Positions 1 to 7,420 of a DNA stretch of 24,165 nt are shown here, piece by piece; within the stretch, counting starts at the first letter, position 1; every line of letters starts with the position of its first letter. The position numbers were made by a program, and so were the translations under genes. Below the pieces are notes generated by a model. It saw only the letters and a program-made list of their open reading frames with translations. It was not told where the DNA came from and did not search any database. The stretch spans positions 2,127-26,291 of the forward strand of contig DEIP01000124.1 in assembly GCA_002352605.1 (NCBI GenBank), written 5' to 3'. The stretch comes from Desulfobacteraceae bacterium UBA2771. GTDB lineage: Bacteria > Desulfobacterota > Desulfobacteria > Desulfobacterales > Desulfosarcinaceae.

Positions 1-1
1 C

Positions 2-42
2 TGAGCGCCAATTCTGCGAAGTTATTTTTGCGCGAACCCTAA
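2..42 (+). repeat. Left copy of 41-bp inverted repeat found at both window ends
   Basis: Positions 2-42 match the reverse complement of 24117-24157 at 40 of 41 bases; the only difference is G at position 30, where the other copy has T. The repeat lies just downstream of the kinase gene, which ends at 70 on the minus strand. Its inner end runs into a strong hairpin at 29-51. No transposase or integrase is visible next to it. It could be a dispersed chromosomal repeat, the end of an unidentified element, or a repeat at which an assembly contig stopped. Confidence 0.85.
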
Positions 43-51
43 GGGTTCGCG
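29..51. repeat. Perfect 10-bp-arm hairpin overlapping the end repeat
   Basis: The arms GCGCGAACCC and GGGTTCGCGC are exact reverse complements separated by TAA. The hairpin lies about 19 bases past the stop codon of the minus-strand kinase gene, so it could stabilise or end that transcript. It has no U-run on the minus-strand side (A residues follow), so it is not a classic intrinsic terminator. A second small inverted repeat (CCTGAC/GTCAGG, 61-74) overlaps the kinase stop codon. The right-end copy of the repeat retains only one arm of this hairpin. Confidence 0.7.
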
Positions 52-69
52 CAAAGATAGCCTGACTCG

Positions 70-2565
70 TCAGGGTCGATTGTCGTTCAAAATGGCAGTG
101 GCCATGGCACGATCTTCCTCAACCGCGGCCTGTTGGTCGGACGAATCCGCTGGTTTGGGAATCGCGTTCCAACGGGATTTGTACATGGCCCTGAACGCAA
201 TCTGGAACATGGCCTCCAGGAGCGAATAGGCGGAGATATGATGGGGCGGATTGGTAAAGGTGGTGAGGGCCCTGCGTTTCTCCGATTCGCCCAGTTTCAA
301 GCGGTTCAGATTGTTCAGAAAGGCCACCATCCGGGGTGCCACTTGGCGATGTGGTTCCGCAAGATGCGCGGTGTCTTCCCACCGGGCGACCTGCTTGATG
401 ATGGTGTCGCCGGACGCCTCCAACAGAAACGTCCTGGTTTTCTCACCCTTGAAAAGCGGGGACAACGAGACGTGCCTGCGAACCGCCTGTTTGAGGCGAC
501 CTTTTTCCCGTTCCAGTTCAGCTTGGATTGACGGTGCCAGGGCTTGGGGAACGGACAGGGTCAATTGGTTCAATACATTAGAAAATGCTGACAGATGGGT
601 TTTGATGTCCGTGGCTGCGGCCGACCAGAATTTTTGGCTCATGGCCTTGACCGTGGCCTCATCGGGGTCTGATTTGGAACCACCGGACTTGAGAATTTTC
701 AAAATCCCCGGAAAAGATCGGGCGGCCCTTGGAAACAGGTTTTTTCCGGTAATCGACTTGAAAATTATGGCGATGGTGGCGAACCAGTCTTGGAGATGAA
801 GGGCATCGGGCAACGCTCCGAAATAGGATGAGATGATCCTGTTTTTAAAAAGATGGAGCGGTGTGGCATACAAGGGGGTCCCCCCGAGAAGGGGTTGTTT
901 AATGGTACCATCCCCTGTTGGAATCAGGGAGATCGCCGTTTCCACGTCAATGACACCAATGGAAAAGTCGGATCTGCTTTTCAAAAACACGGGGTAGTTG
1001 TCCGGATCTGCATCCATAAATAAGTTGTCCGGCTTCAGGTCTCTCAGCGCAATCTGTTTTTCTTTGAGCAGGCAGAGCAACTGAAGCGTGTTGGATGCAA
1101 TATTTTCGATTTGTCGCCGATTTTTCAAAAAAGCCTTGGTTTCCATCTGTGATTTCAACAGTTGGATCAGGTCGTCGACATTTTTCCGATTGGCTTTAAA
1201 AACGGTGGAAAAGCCATTTTCGATCTGCGCGATCAGCGGCTTCCCGATCCCTCTTTCTTCCCGGTCCAGTTTCTCTCCGGAAATACATGAAAGAAACCAG
1301 TTTTTGATCTGAAAGGTGTGAATCTTCATTCCCTGACCCGACGCTTTGATGATGTGCTGGATTTCGGCTTCACAACGCCAATAAAGGGTTTGCATCCCTT
1401 CAAATACGGAAAGGGATGCCAATCCGTATCGGGTGGTGAACGCCTCCTGGTCCCAGGCCGCGTCCGGTGCCTCACGGATTTCATCGCCGATTCGGTCTTT
1501 TGACGCATGCAATTCATCGATGACGCGCCCTAAGAAGAAATTGTTGGTCAGTTCCATGAAAAAGGCAAAACGATCTCCGATTTTCAGGTATTCCTGATAT
1601 TCGGGCCTCTCTTCGACCAGCCGAATATACTGTTTTTCCAGTTGTTCCCGGGTAAGGACCGATTCATGGGGAAGCTTTTTAACTTTATTGAGCACAACGG
1701 ATACCATGGGGACGATGCATGCGACCGGTGAAAGTTGTGCGGCGATCTGCGCCTCTCGGCGGATATTTTCCACATATTTAACCATGTCGGTGACCGGCGC
1801 CGGTGGTATCTTGACCACCATATGGGTATCGTAGATGACGTAAAAACATTTGCTTTTGCTGCCGGTATCTTCTCCTAAGGGCCCCACGGACATTCGACGG
1901 GTCAGCCAGTCGCCGCTGCCCTTGACGCCCAACTCGAAAACCTTCAGCTTCTGTGATACCGAGGCGTCGGTCATGCTATAGCGCGCAGGCGCATCCTTGC
2001 CCAACCCGTTTTGAACCTTGTAAAGGTCGAGGAAGAACAGGGCGATATCCCCTAGGTCGGAAGTCTCCCGGCACGCCTCATCGGGGTTGTCGGACCGATC
2101 GGTACAACCGGGGGAACCGTTGTCTGTCGATGTTTTTGAAACCGTGGTTTGTATTGCGGTCGACAGCATCGAAATCAGCTTGGTGATTCCGGATGCAACG
2201 GCCAGGAAAACCAGAAAAATAAGCAGGCGGCCATCGAAAGCACGAATCATTTTACGATTCAACCCCAGATAAACCATGATCTGCTGTTTCGATTGATCGA
2301 TGATATAGAGCAGGGGGGTTTTTTTTTCTACCGTGATCGATCCTACGGAAGTCACGTCGACATTCATGAACATGCCGGATTTTCCATCAGCTTCGTAAAA
2401 AACGAATTGATCAGACCGGCGGACATGATCGGCAAGGACCGATTTCCCGCCCTTGATATAGATGACCTGCCTGTTCGAGGTCACGTCAACTTTCAAAAAG
2501 GAGGTCGCGGCGGCGCATAGCGCAGAAAACGTGACGATAATGATCCATTTTTTCATGGCGCCCAC
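70..2565 (-). CDS. Membrane-anchored Ser/Thr protein kinase-like protein
   Basis: This 831-residue protein has a hydrophobic N-terminal segment (about 5-22), about 90 residues predicted outside the membrane, a second membrane segment (about 114-134) and a large cytoplasmic part with a kinase fold. Kinase motifs seen are the VVK lysine (K252), a helix-C-like Glu (E271), a catalytic loop ALRDLKPDN (R508, D509, N514) and an activation-segment-like GGTPLYATP (561-569). The DFG position reads DVE (D540), so the metal-binding Asp is kept but Phe-Gly is not. A long insert (about 300-480) separates the N- and C-lobes. The last 200 residues are helical and unrecognised. It follows the FHA gene by 34 bases and is the last gene of the PP2C-FHA-kinase operon, so it probably phosphorylates partners that the PP2C enzyme dephosphorylates. 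The start is either GTG at 2565 or ATG at 2556 (MKKW). Activity is inferred; the altered DFG leaves a weak kinase or pseudokinase possible. Confidence 0.8.
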   Translation of the reverse strand: MGAMKKWIIIVTFSALCAAATSFLKVDVTSNRQVIYIKGGKSVLADHVRRSDQFVFYEADGKSGMFMNVDVTSVGSITVEKKTPLLYIIDQSKQQIMVYLGLNRKMIRAFDGRLLIFLVFLAVASGITKLISMLSTAIQTTVSKTSTDNGSPGCTDRSDNPDEACRETSDLGDIALFFLDLYKVQNGLGKDAPARYSMTDASVSQKLKVFELGVKGSGDWLTRRMSVGPLGEDTGSKSKCFYVIYDTHMVVKIPPAPVTDMVKYVENIRREAQIAAQLSPVACIVPMVSVVLNKVKKLPHESVLTREQLEKQYIRLVEERPEYQEYLKIGDRFAFFMELTNNFFLGRVIDELHASKDRIGDEIREAPDAAWDQEAFTTRYGLASLSVFEGMQTLYWRCEAEIQHIIKASGQGMKIHTFQIKNWFLSCISGEKLDREERGIGKPLIAQIENGFSTVFKANRKNVDDLIQLLKSQMETKAFLKNRRQIENIASNTLQLLCLLKEKQIALRDLKPDNLFMDADPDNYPVFLKSRSDFSIGVIDVETAISLIPTGDGTIKQPLLGGTPLYATPLHLFKNRIISSYFGALPDALHLQDWFATIAIIFKSITGKNLFPRAARSFPGILKILKSGGSKSDPDEATVKAMSQKFWSAAATDIKTHLSAFSNVLNQLTLSVPQALAPSIQAELEREKGRLKQAVRRHVSLSPLFKGEKTRTFLLEASGDTIIKQVARWEDTAHLAEPHRQVAPRMVAFLNNLNRLKLGESEKRRALTTFTNPPHHISAYSLLEAMFQIAFRAMYKSRWNAIPKPADSSDQQAAVEEDRAMATAILNDNRP

Positions 2566-2599
2566 ACCCGCTTCATCCTGTTTTCCCGGAGCGTCTCCG

Positions 2600-3346
2600 C
2601 TATGGTGATGCCTGGCCTTCTGAGGCGTATTGGAGGACCATTGCGCCGATTTTAATAATGTCCATGTCCTTCAAACGAACCGGTCTACGGACGGTATGGC
2701 CATTGACCTTCGGCTTAATCCAGCCGCTCATGCCGCTGATGTAGTGGTGTTGAGGGGTTTTGCTGATGGTTGCCGCCGGATCACCGGTCAGAAAGGAAAA
2801 GATACCGCCGATAACGATATCGCACTGGTGGGTTCTACCGATGGTGACCAGGCTATTATCCAGTTCGAATCTGCCGTTTCCACCAGCCAGAAAGACCACA
2901 TAGGCTGGTGCTTTGCGACTTTCGGGAATATCTCCGCTTTCGGCCAGCATCCGGCGGTAGACTTCGGTGTCCATGAACATGGTATGATCCGGACCCGGAT
3001 CGCCGGGCAAGGCGGAGGTCTTTAACCCGCCGTGATCGAGTTTTGGTCGCATCCTTCCGCGATCCAAAAAAACCAGCACGTGTTTACCGATAGTGATCAC
3101 ATCACCGTTTCTTAGTGTGGCCTGTTGAACGGTCAAGCCATTCAGGAATGTGCCGTTTTTGCTGTTTGTGTCCTTTAAAATGTACCGGTTGCCTTCTTTG
3201 CGGATCAGGGCATGGTTTTCGGAAACTGCATAATTGTCGATGACCAAATGGTGGGTGGGACTTCTTCCGATGGAGAGCGCATCGATTCGATCGAGGGCGT
3301 ATTCTTTGATCGTTCTATCCCTGAACCTGACAAGCAATCGGATCAT
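2600..3346 (-). CDS. Double FHA-domain protein
   Basis: This 248-residue cytoplasmic protein has two forkhead-associated domains, which bind phosphothreonine peptides. FHA1 (about 20-95) has the full signature: GR (27-28), SENH (42-45) and NSKNGTFLNG (61-70). FHA2 (about 160-240) keeps GR (170-171) and VNGH, but its central loop is longer and less canonical, so its ligand binding is less certain. The linker contains two threonines in DHTMFMDTEVY (about 120-130), possible kinase targets. The gene sits between the PP2C phosphatase (27 bases upstream) and the kinase (34 bases downstream), making it the likely phospho-reader of this module. An AAGG ribosome site lies 7 bases before the ATG. No type VI secretion genes are present, so a Fha/TssT-type role has no support here. 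Confidence 0.9.
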   Translation of the reverse strand: MIRLLVRFRDRTIKEYALDRIDALSIGRSPTHHLVIDNYAVSENHALIRKEGNRYILKDTNSKNGTFLNGLTVQQATLRNGDVITIGKHVLVFLDRGRMRPKLDHGGLKTSALPGDPGPDHTMFMDTEVYRRMLAESGDIPESRKAPAYVVFLAGGNGRFELDNSLVTIGRTHQCDIVIGGIFSFLTGDPAATISKTPQHHYISGMSGWIKPKVNGHTVRRPVRLKDMDIIKIGAMVLQYASEGQASP

Positions 3347-3373
3347 TTGGTCGCCTTTTTGCGGGAGACGTTC

Positions 3374-4225
3374 TCAATCGTGTTGTTTCGCACCGAAAAG
3401 GGATCCTATCCATGCCGGAATACCTAAAATCCGGCCAAACCGCTGTCTTGCCGAATCCCCGTCCTCAGACGTAATTCTTACCACGATGACGGTAATGTTA
3501 TCCTCGCCGCCTCTTCGGTTGGCCAGTTCAGTCAATATGCTGCAGGCCGTTTGTGAATCATTCTGGCAGACCACGTCCCGGATCTCTTCCGTGGAGACCT
3601 TGCCGCTGAGGCCGTCGCTACAGAGAACGATAATATCCCCGGTAAAGCATGGGGTTTCCACAAGATCCATACGTACATCCGGCCGGATACCAACGCCCCT
3701 GGTAAGAATATGCGACAGTTTGTCCCTGGAAAACCGGCCTTCCAATGACTTGGGTATTTTTTTTCGCTCATGGAGCAGGGTGTGTGGCGTGTAAAGGGTT
3801 TCAATTTCATCGTTTCTCAACAGATAAATGGGACTGTCACCCACATTGACAGTGACAATGGAATTACCGGCAAGGTGAAGCGCGGAAACGGTGGTGCCCA
3901 TTCCCCGGCAGGCCGCATCCTTGACTGACTGCGCGTAGATCTTCCGATTGGCCAAAAAAATGCTGTGGCGAAGTCGTTGGGCGGCCTCACTGTCGGCATC
4001 AAGGGGGTCGGTCCCGCCGGTACCTGAAGCTTTCTCAGATGGGGTTGCCATGTAAGTGCCGATGGTTTCTACGGCAATCCGACTGGCCACGGCACCGCCG
4101 CGATGACCACCCATACCATCCGCCACGACATATAGTCCAATGGATTCGTTGAGCAAGAAGCTATCTTCATTGGCCTTGCGGACTCTGCCGATATCACTGA
4201 AACCAGCGGCTTGAACCGTGAACAT
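3374..4225 (-). CDS. PP2C-family Ser/Thr protein phosphatase
   Basis: This 283-residue metal-dependent phosphatase (PppA/Stp1 type) would remove phosphate from Ser/Thr of cytoplasmic proteins. All PP2C motifs are visible: RKANEDS near residue 20, VADGMGGH near 35, GMGTTVSAL, VGDSPIYLL, CSDGLSGKV and GGEDNITVIVV. The four Asp residues expected to hold the two metal ions are present (NED, DG, SDG, EDN). The open frame reaches upstream to 4351, but ATG at 4225 is chosen because the PP2C fold begins right after it and a GGGG ribosome site precedes it; the extra 42 residues look non-coding. It is the first gene of the operon with the FHA and kinase genes, so it is the likely counter-enzyme to the kinase. 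Confidence 0.93.
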   Translation of the reverse strand: MFTVQAAGFSDIGRVRKANEDSFLLNESIGLYVVADGMGGHRGGAVASRIAVETIGTYMATPSEKASGTGGTDPLDADSEAAQRLRHSIFLANRKIYAQSVKDAACRGMGTTVSALHLAGNSIVTVNVGDSPIYLLRNDEIETLYTPHTLLHERKKIPKSLEGRFSRDKLSHILTRGVGIRPDVRMDLVETPCFTGDIIVLCSDGLSGKVSTEEIRDVVCQNDSQTACSILTELANRRGGEDNITVIVVRITSEDGDSARQRFGRILGIPAWIGSLFGAKQHD

Positions 4226-4604
4226 GTTGTCCCCTTTTTCTGTTAAAAACAATATAACGGAAGAATTGTCAAGCAAAACAGTGGTTTTATGAGCAGTCGG
4301 AAAAGACCTGACCAAAACGCGACCGGCGACCGGCACCATGAAAGGACGCATTCCATTGGTTCGGACATGTGCTCAAGAAAAATCGCCTCGGCATCGGCGG
4401 GGAAGGGAGCACGCCGGATAAGGGTCCTGGAAGGTGATCATAAAGCGCAGACGTCACCGACACCGATGCCGGACCGGAAGAGAAGCGAGATGGGGCAATT
4501 TGGTTTTTCCATGGCCCTTGAATCGGCAAGGTCGGGAGCGCGGGAGGCGCCGGGTCGAAGCGACGCAGATGGCTTCGCTCCTCCGTCTTCCGACGGCAAA
4601 AGCC
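4226..4604. other. 379-bp intergenic stretch between XRE-cupin gene and PP2C operon
   Basis: No convincing gene is seen. The short open frames in both strands lack family features and ribosome sites. It should hold the promoter of the PP2C-FHA-kinase operon; on the minus strand a TTGACA (4258-4263) and a TATATT lie close together, but only about 10 bases apart, so they do not form a canonical pair. Near its right end a small hairpin (CCGTC-GGAA-GACGG on the minus strand) follows the XRE-cupin stop codon without a U-run. Confidence 0.5.
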
Positions 4605-5255
4605 CTACCCGCCGTAAACCACCGCCAGGATAGTGGCCCTATTCTTGGCGGCGGCGATCAGGTGTGGCGTGGTGGACAGGTAATAGGCGCTGTCTCCGGG
4701 CAACAGATCGAAATGATTTTCTCCGATGTCCAGGGATACCTTCCCTTCCAGCACATAGATGAATTCTTCGCCGTCATGAACGGAGCGCTCATTTTCCTGA
4801 GCCTCCTCCAACTGGACCATAAGGGATTCCATGTGCCGGCCCTTCACCTCCGGCGCCAAACTTTTATATGTATACGCTTGGGTTTTGCCTTTCCGGGAGG
4901 TGGAGCGGGAAACGATCTTCTGTTCCCCTTTGCGGGTAATGGAGTACAGCTTTTCGCCCACACCGGATACCAGCCGGCCAAAAGCACTGTCCAACGCCTT
5001 TGACAGTTTGATGGCCGTTCCCAGTTGGGGTTGGACCTCGCAGTTTTCGATGCCGGCAAGCAGCTCTACGTCAAAGCCGGTCATGTGGGATAGCGCATCC
5101 AGGGAAAGGCCCTTGCCTTCCCGGATTGCCTTGATCCGCCGGCCGATATCTTCCTGACCGCCTTGTTGCGGCTTGAGGGTATCCTTCCCAATTTTTCCGG
5201 TCAGGTCTTCGAAATAGTCCACGTTGATGTGGGGTTTTTTTTCGCCTGTGTCCAT
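4605..5255 (-). CDS. XRE-family transcriptional regulator with C-terminal cupin domain
   Basis: This 216-residue protein has a helix-turn-helix of the XRE type (about 35-90, with IGRRIKAIREGKGLSLDALS) and a C-terminal cupin_2 domain (about 140-215, with VHDGEEFIYVLEGKVSLDIG and LLPGDSAYYLSTTPH). This XRE-cupin layout is a known regulator type that binds DNA and senses a small ligand through the cupin barrel. The start is ATG at 5255 with AGGAG 7 bases upstream. It lies 148 bases after the HMG-CoA-lyase-like gene on the same strand, so it may be co-transcribed with the acyl-CoA genes or have its own promoter. An inverted repeat (TGATTC-GG-GAATCA, 5267-5280) touches its ribosome site and is a candidate self-operator. 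The ligand cannot be told from the sequence. Confidence 0.9.
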   Translation of the reverse strand: MDTGEKKPHINVDYFEDLTGKIGKDTLKPQQGGQEDIGRRIKAIREGKGLSLDALSHMTGFDVELLAGIENCEVQPQLGTAIKLSKALDSAFGRLVSGVGEKLYSITRKGEQKIVSRSTSRKGKTQAYTYKSLAPEVKGRHMESLMVQLEEAQENERSVHDGEEFIYVLEGKVSLDIGENHFDLLPGDSAYYLSTTPHLIAAAKNRATILAVVYGG

Positions 5256-5266
5256 GGCAATACTCC

Positions 5267-5280
5267 TGATTCGGGAATCA
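5267..5280. promoter_or_regulatory. Candidate operator in leader of the XRE-cupin gene
   Basis: The arms TGATTC and GAATCA form a perfect 6+2+6 inverted repeat directly upstream of, and touching, the AGGAG ribosome site of the XRE-cupin gene. Binding of the encoded regulator here would give autoregulation. An overlapping alternative hairpin (CGGGA/TCCCG, 5272-5285) followed by TTTTCTTTT resembles a plus-strand terminator, but no plus-strand gene precedes it. The role is inferred from position and symmetry only. Confidence 0.35.
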
Positions 5281-5403
5281 TCCCGTTTTCTTTTAGGATC
5301 GTTATGGGGCAGCCGTTTGTTTGCATCAGTCCGGAAATCGGTCTATTGGGCCATTTATGGATCGGCACGTGTTCGTGCAGCATCTCCCGTTTCCAACCAT
5401 AGG

Positions 5404-6579
5404 TCAAGCCGACCCGGGACGATAACGATTGGGCAGTACCGCCTCCGCCGCCCATTGGGCGGGCAGCTTCTGGCCGGGCGTCTCACTCATTTTCTCCTTG
5501 AGCGTCTTCAGCCCCGGCCGGGCAAATTTTAGATGCCCCTCCTTGAGGGTACGCCCGTTGATCACCGCTTCGCTTCTCAATCGTTGTCCCACGCTCCGCT
5601 CCAACTGGCGCCCCAGCCACAAAACGCGGTCCACATCATAGCCGTGTTCGATACCCATTTCATCAATCTGCACCATCATATCCTCAAGGCAGGTCAGGCC
5701 CACATAGCGGGGATCTTCGTAGTAGTACGCGCCGGTACCCGGCACAGGACAGTCGTCCAGGAAATTGGCCGGCTGTCCGCCCAGACCGCCCAAAGTTCCC
5801 TCGAAGTGGCAGATGCCTGCCTGTAGGGCCGCCAGTACCGATGCCGAGGCCACCCGTTTGGTCTCGTGGAAGTGGGCGATGTGCACCGAGGTGTCCGGAA
5901 TTTCGTCGAGAATCATGGAAAAATAGCGATACACGTCCGGTGCCGATGCACTGCCGTCGTGGTCAGCATGCTCAATGTCGGTGGCGCCGATCTCCAGCCA
6001 GCGCTTGGTGAACTCCACCGCGTCTTTCAGATCGGTGGCGCCGGCAATGGGACTGCCCCAGATGGTGCTGACGGTGCCGCACATCCGAAGACCGGCGTCC
6101 CGGCACTTGCGGATGGCGCTTTCGCACTCTTTCCAGTATTCGGGCAGGGTCAGGCCTGAGTTGGCGAAATGGTGCTCCTCTTCGGTGGAAACCATCATCA
6201 GGCAGCGGTCCGGTCCGACCCCTTTTTTGGCCAACGCGATGGCCCGGTCCACACCCGGCTCCCGGATGGTAACCGCCGTGATGGTAATCTCATCCGCATC
6301 GATCCCCCGCTTTTTGCAGCGGGCTTTAAACCGGTCGCCGCGCAAGTGTGCCAGAACCTTTTCGGCGTCGCCGAACTGGGGCATGAGGTAGGGGTTGCCC
6401 AGGTTGGTCACCTCGATGTTGCGGCAGCCGGCAAAGATCATCTCCTCGGCGTAAAAGATCTTGGCCCGGGTGGAGATGAACTTCTCCAGATGCTGGAAGC
6501 CATCCCGGACGGTGATGTCTCCCAGGGTCACTTTTTTGGGCATACGCGGAAAGATTTTCCAATAATTGTATTCGGTCAT
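5404..6579 (-). CDS. HMG-CoA lyase-like (DRE-TIM metallolyase family) enzyme
   Basis: This 391-residue protein belongs to the HMGL/pyruvate-carboxyltransferase TIM-barrel superfamily, which cleaves or forms C-C bonds next to acyl-CoA or keto groups. Seen are the N-terminal Arg-Asp (R25-D26 in LGDITVRDGF), a Glu in EVTNLGNP (E56) and the metal-binding HxH (H236, H238 in AHFHET). The glycine-rich loop reads GGLGGQP (Q269), where HMG-CoA lyases have GGLGGCP with the catalytic Cys; a Cys occurs only seven residues later (DDC). The reaction may therefore differ from HMG-CoA cleavage. The start has AGGAGG 4 bases before the ATG. It follows the AUH-like hydratase by 21 bases and the acyl-CoA dehydrogenase further upstream, so a late step in branched-chain acyl-CoA breakdown is likely. 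The exact substrate is not established. Confidence 0.82.
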   Translation of the reverse strand: MTEYNYWKIFPRMPKKVTLGDITVRDGFQHLEKFISTRAKIFYAEEMIFAGCRNIEVTNLGNPYLMPQFGDAEKVLAHLRGDRFKARCKKRGIDADEITITAVTIREPGVDRAIALAKKGVGPDRCLMMVSTEEEHHFANSGLTLPEYWKECESAIRKCRDAGLRMCGTVSTIWGSPIAGATDLKDAVEFTKRWLEIGATDIEHADHDGSASAPDVYRYFSMILDEIPDTSVHIAHFHETKRVASASVLAALQAGICHFEGTLGGLGGQPANFLDDCPVPGTGAYYYEDPRYVGLTCLEDMMVQIDEMGIEHGYDVDRVLWLGRQLERSVGQRLRSEAVINGRTLKEGHLKFARPGLKTLKEKMSETPGQKLPAQWAAEAVLPNRYRPGSA

Positions 6580-6600
6580 GATGCCTCCTATTTTTGAATT

Positions 6601-7383
6601 TCAGCGGCCCTTGTATACCGGTTTGCGTTTTTCCCTGAAGGCGGCCAACCCCTCCAATCGGTCTTCGGTGGGGATGCAGACCCAGTAGGCGTTGGACTCG
6701 ATGGCCAGGCCGGTGTACAGGTCCGTCTCCATGCCGTGGTTGATGGCGTATTTGGCCTGCTCGATGGCCACGGGGCCGGTCTCACAAATCTCGGCGGCCA
6801 TGGCGCGGCAAGTGTCGATCAGGGCGTCAGGTGCGCAGACTTTATTCACCAGACCGATTCCAAACGCCTCGGTCGCACCGATGCGCCTGCCGGTAAAGAT
6901 CAGCTCTTTGGCTTTGCCTTTGCCGATCAGGCGCGGCAGGCGTTGGGTACCACCGGCACCGGGGATGATGGCCAACCGGGTTTCGGTGAGTCCCATGGTG
7001 GCTGTTTCCGAAGCAAACCGGATGTCCGATGCCAGGGCCAGTTCGGTGCCGCCGCCCAGGGCCACGCCGTTGACTGCGGCGATCACCGGTTTGTTGAGCT
7101 GTTCGATAGCCGTGAACAGGTTGCGGATGGTAAAGATATATTCCTTGACCTGGATGGGTGATAGGGTGGCCCGTTCCTTTAGGTCTGCACCGGAGCAAAA
7201 CGCCCGATCGCCAGCCCCGGTGATGATGATCACACGAACGCTGGTATCGAAGCGGATCGCGTTGATTTTGGCCGCCAGCGCATGAAGCAGGGCGAAGTCG
7301 CAGGCGTTCATGGCTTCTGGTCGGTTCAAGGTGATCAGGACCACCTCGTCTCGTTGCTCGGAAAGCAGAATAGCTTCGTTCAT
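6601..7383 (-). CDS. Enoyl-CoA hydratase, closest in motifs to methylglutaconyl-CoA hydratase (AUH type)
   Basis: This 260-residue crotonase-fold enzyme adds water across the double bond of an enoyl-CoA. It has the oxyanion-hole segment FCSGADLKE (about 62-70) and both catalytic glutamates, E114 (GGGTELAL) and E134 (GLTETRLAIIPGAGG). The segments MGLTETRLAIIPG, GPVAIEQAKYAIN and PTEDRLEGLAAFREKR closely resemble, as recalled, human AUH, the 3-methylglutaconyl-CoA hydratase of leucine breakdown. ATG at 7383 is chosen because GGAGGG lies 4 bases upstream; the frame extends to 7476 but that part overlaps the dehydrogenase stop. It is the middle gene of the dehydrogenase-hydratase-lyase cassette. 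No methylcrotonyl-CoA carboxylase is present in the window, so the full leucine route is not shown. Confidence 0.88.
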   Translation of the reverse strand: MNEAILLSEQRDEVVLITLNRPEAMNACDFALLHALAAKINAIRFDTSVRVIIITGAGDRAFCSGADLKERATLSPIQVKEYIFTIRNLFTAIEQLNKPVIAAVNGVALGGGTELALASDIRFASETATMGLTETRLAIIPGAGGTQRLPRLIGKGKAKELIFTGRRIGATEAFGIGLVNKVCAPDALIDTCRAMAAEICETGPVAIEQAKYAINHGMETDLYTGLAIESNAYWVCIPTEDRLEGLAAFREKRKPVYKGR

Positions 7384-7420
7384 GTAACCCTCCGTTGATA
7401 GGATGTGTGGGTTGAAATGA

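Noticed and set aside
29..51. Classic intrinsic terminator for the kinase operon
   Set aside because: The stem is strong, but no U-run follows it on the minus strand.
70..4225. Type VI secretion regulatory cluster (PppA-Fha-PpkA)
   Set aside because: No tss genes in the window, and the kinase layout differs from PpkA.
4250..4263. TTGACA/TATATT promoter for the PP2C operon
   Set aside because: The two boxes are only about 10 bases apart on the minus strand, too close for sigma-70.
4289..4633. Possible small plus-strand gene before the XRE-cupin gene
   Set aside because: Arg/Pro/Ser-rich translation without family features; it runs into the XRE-cupin gene on the other strand.
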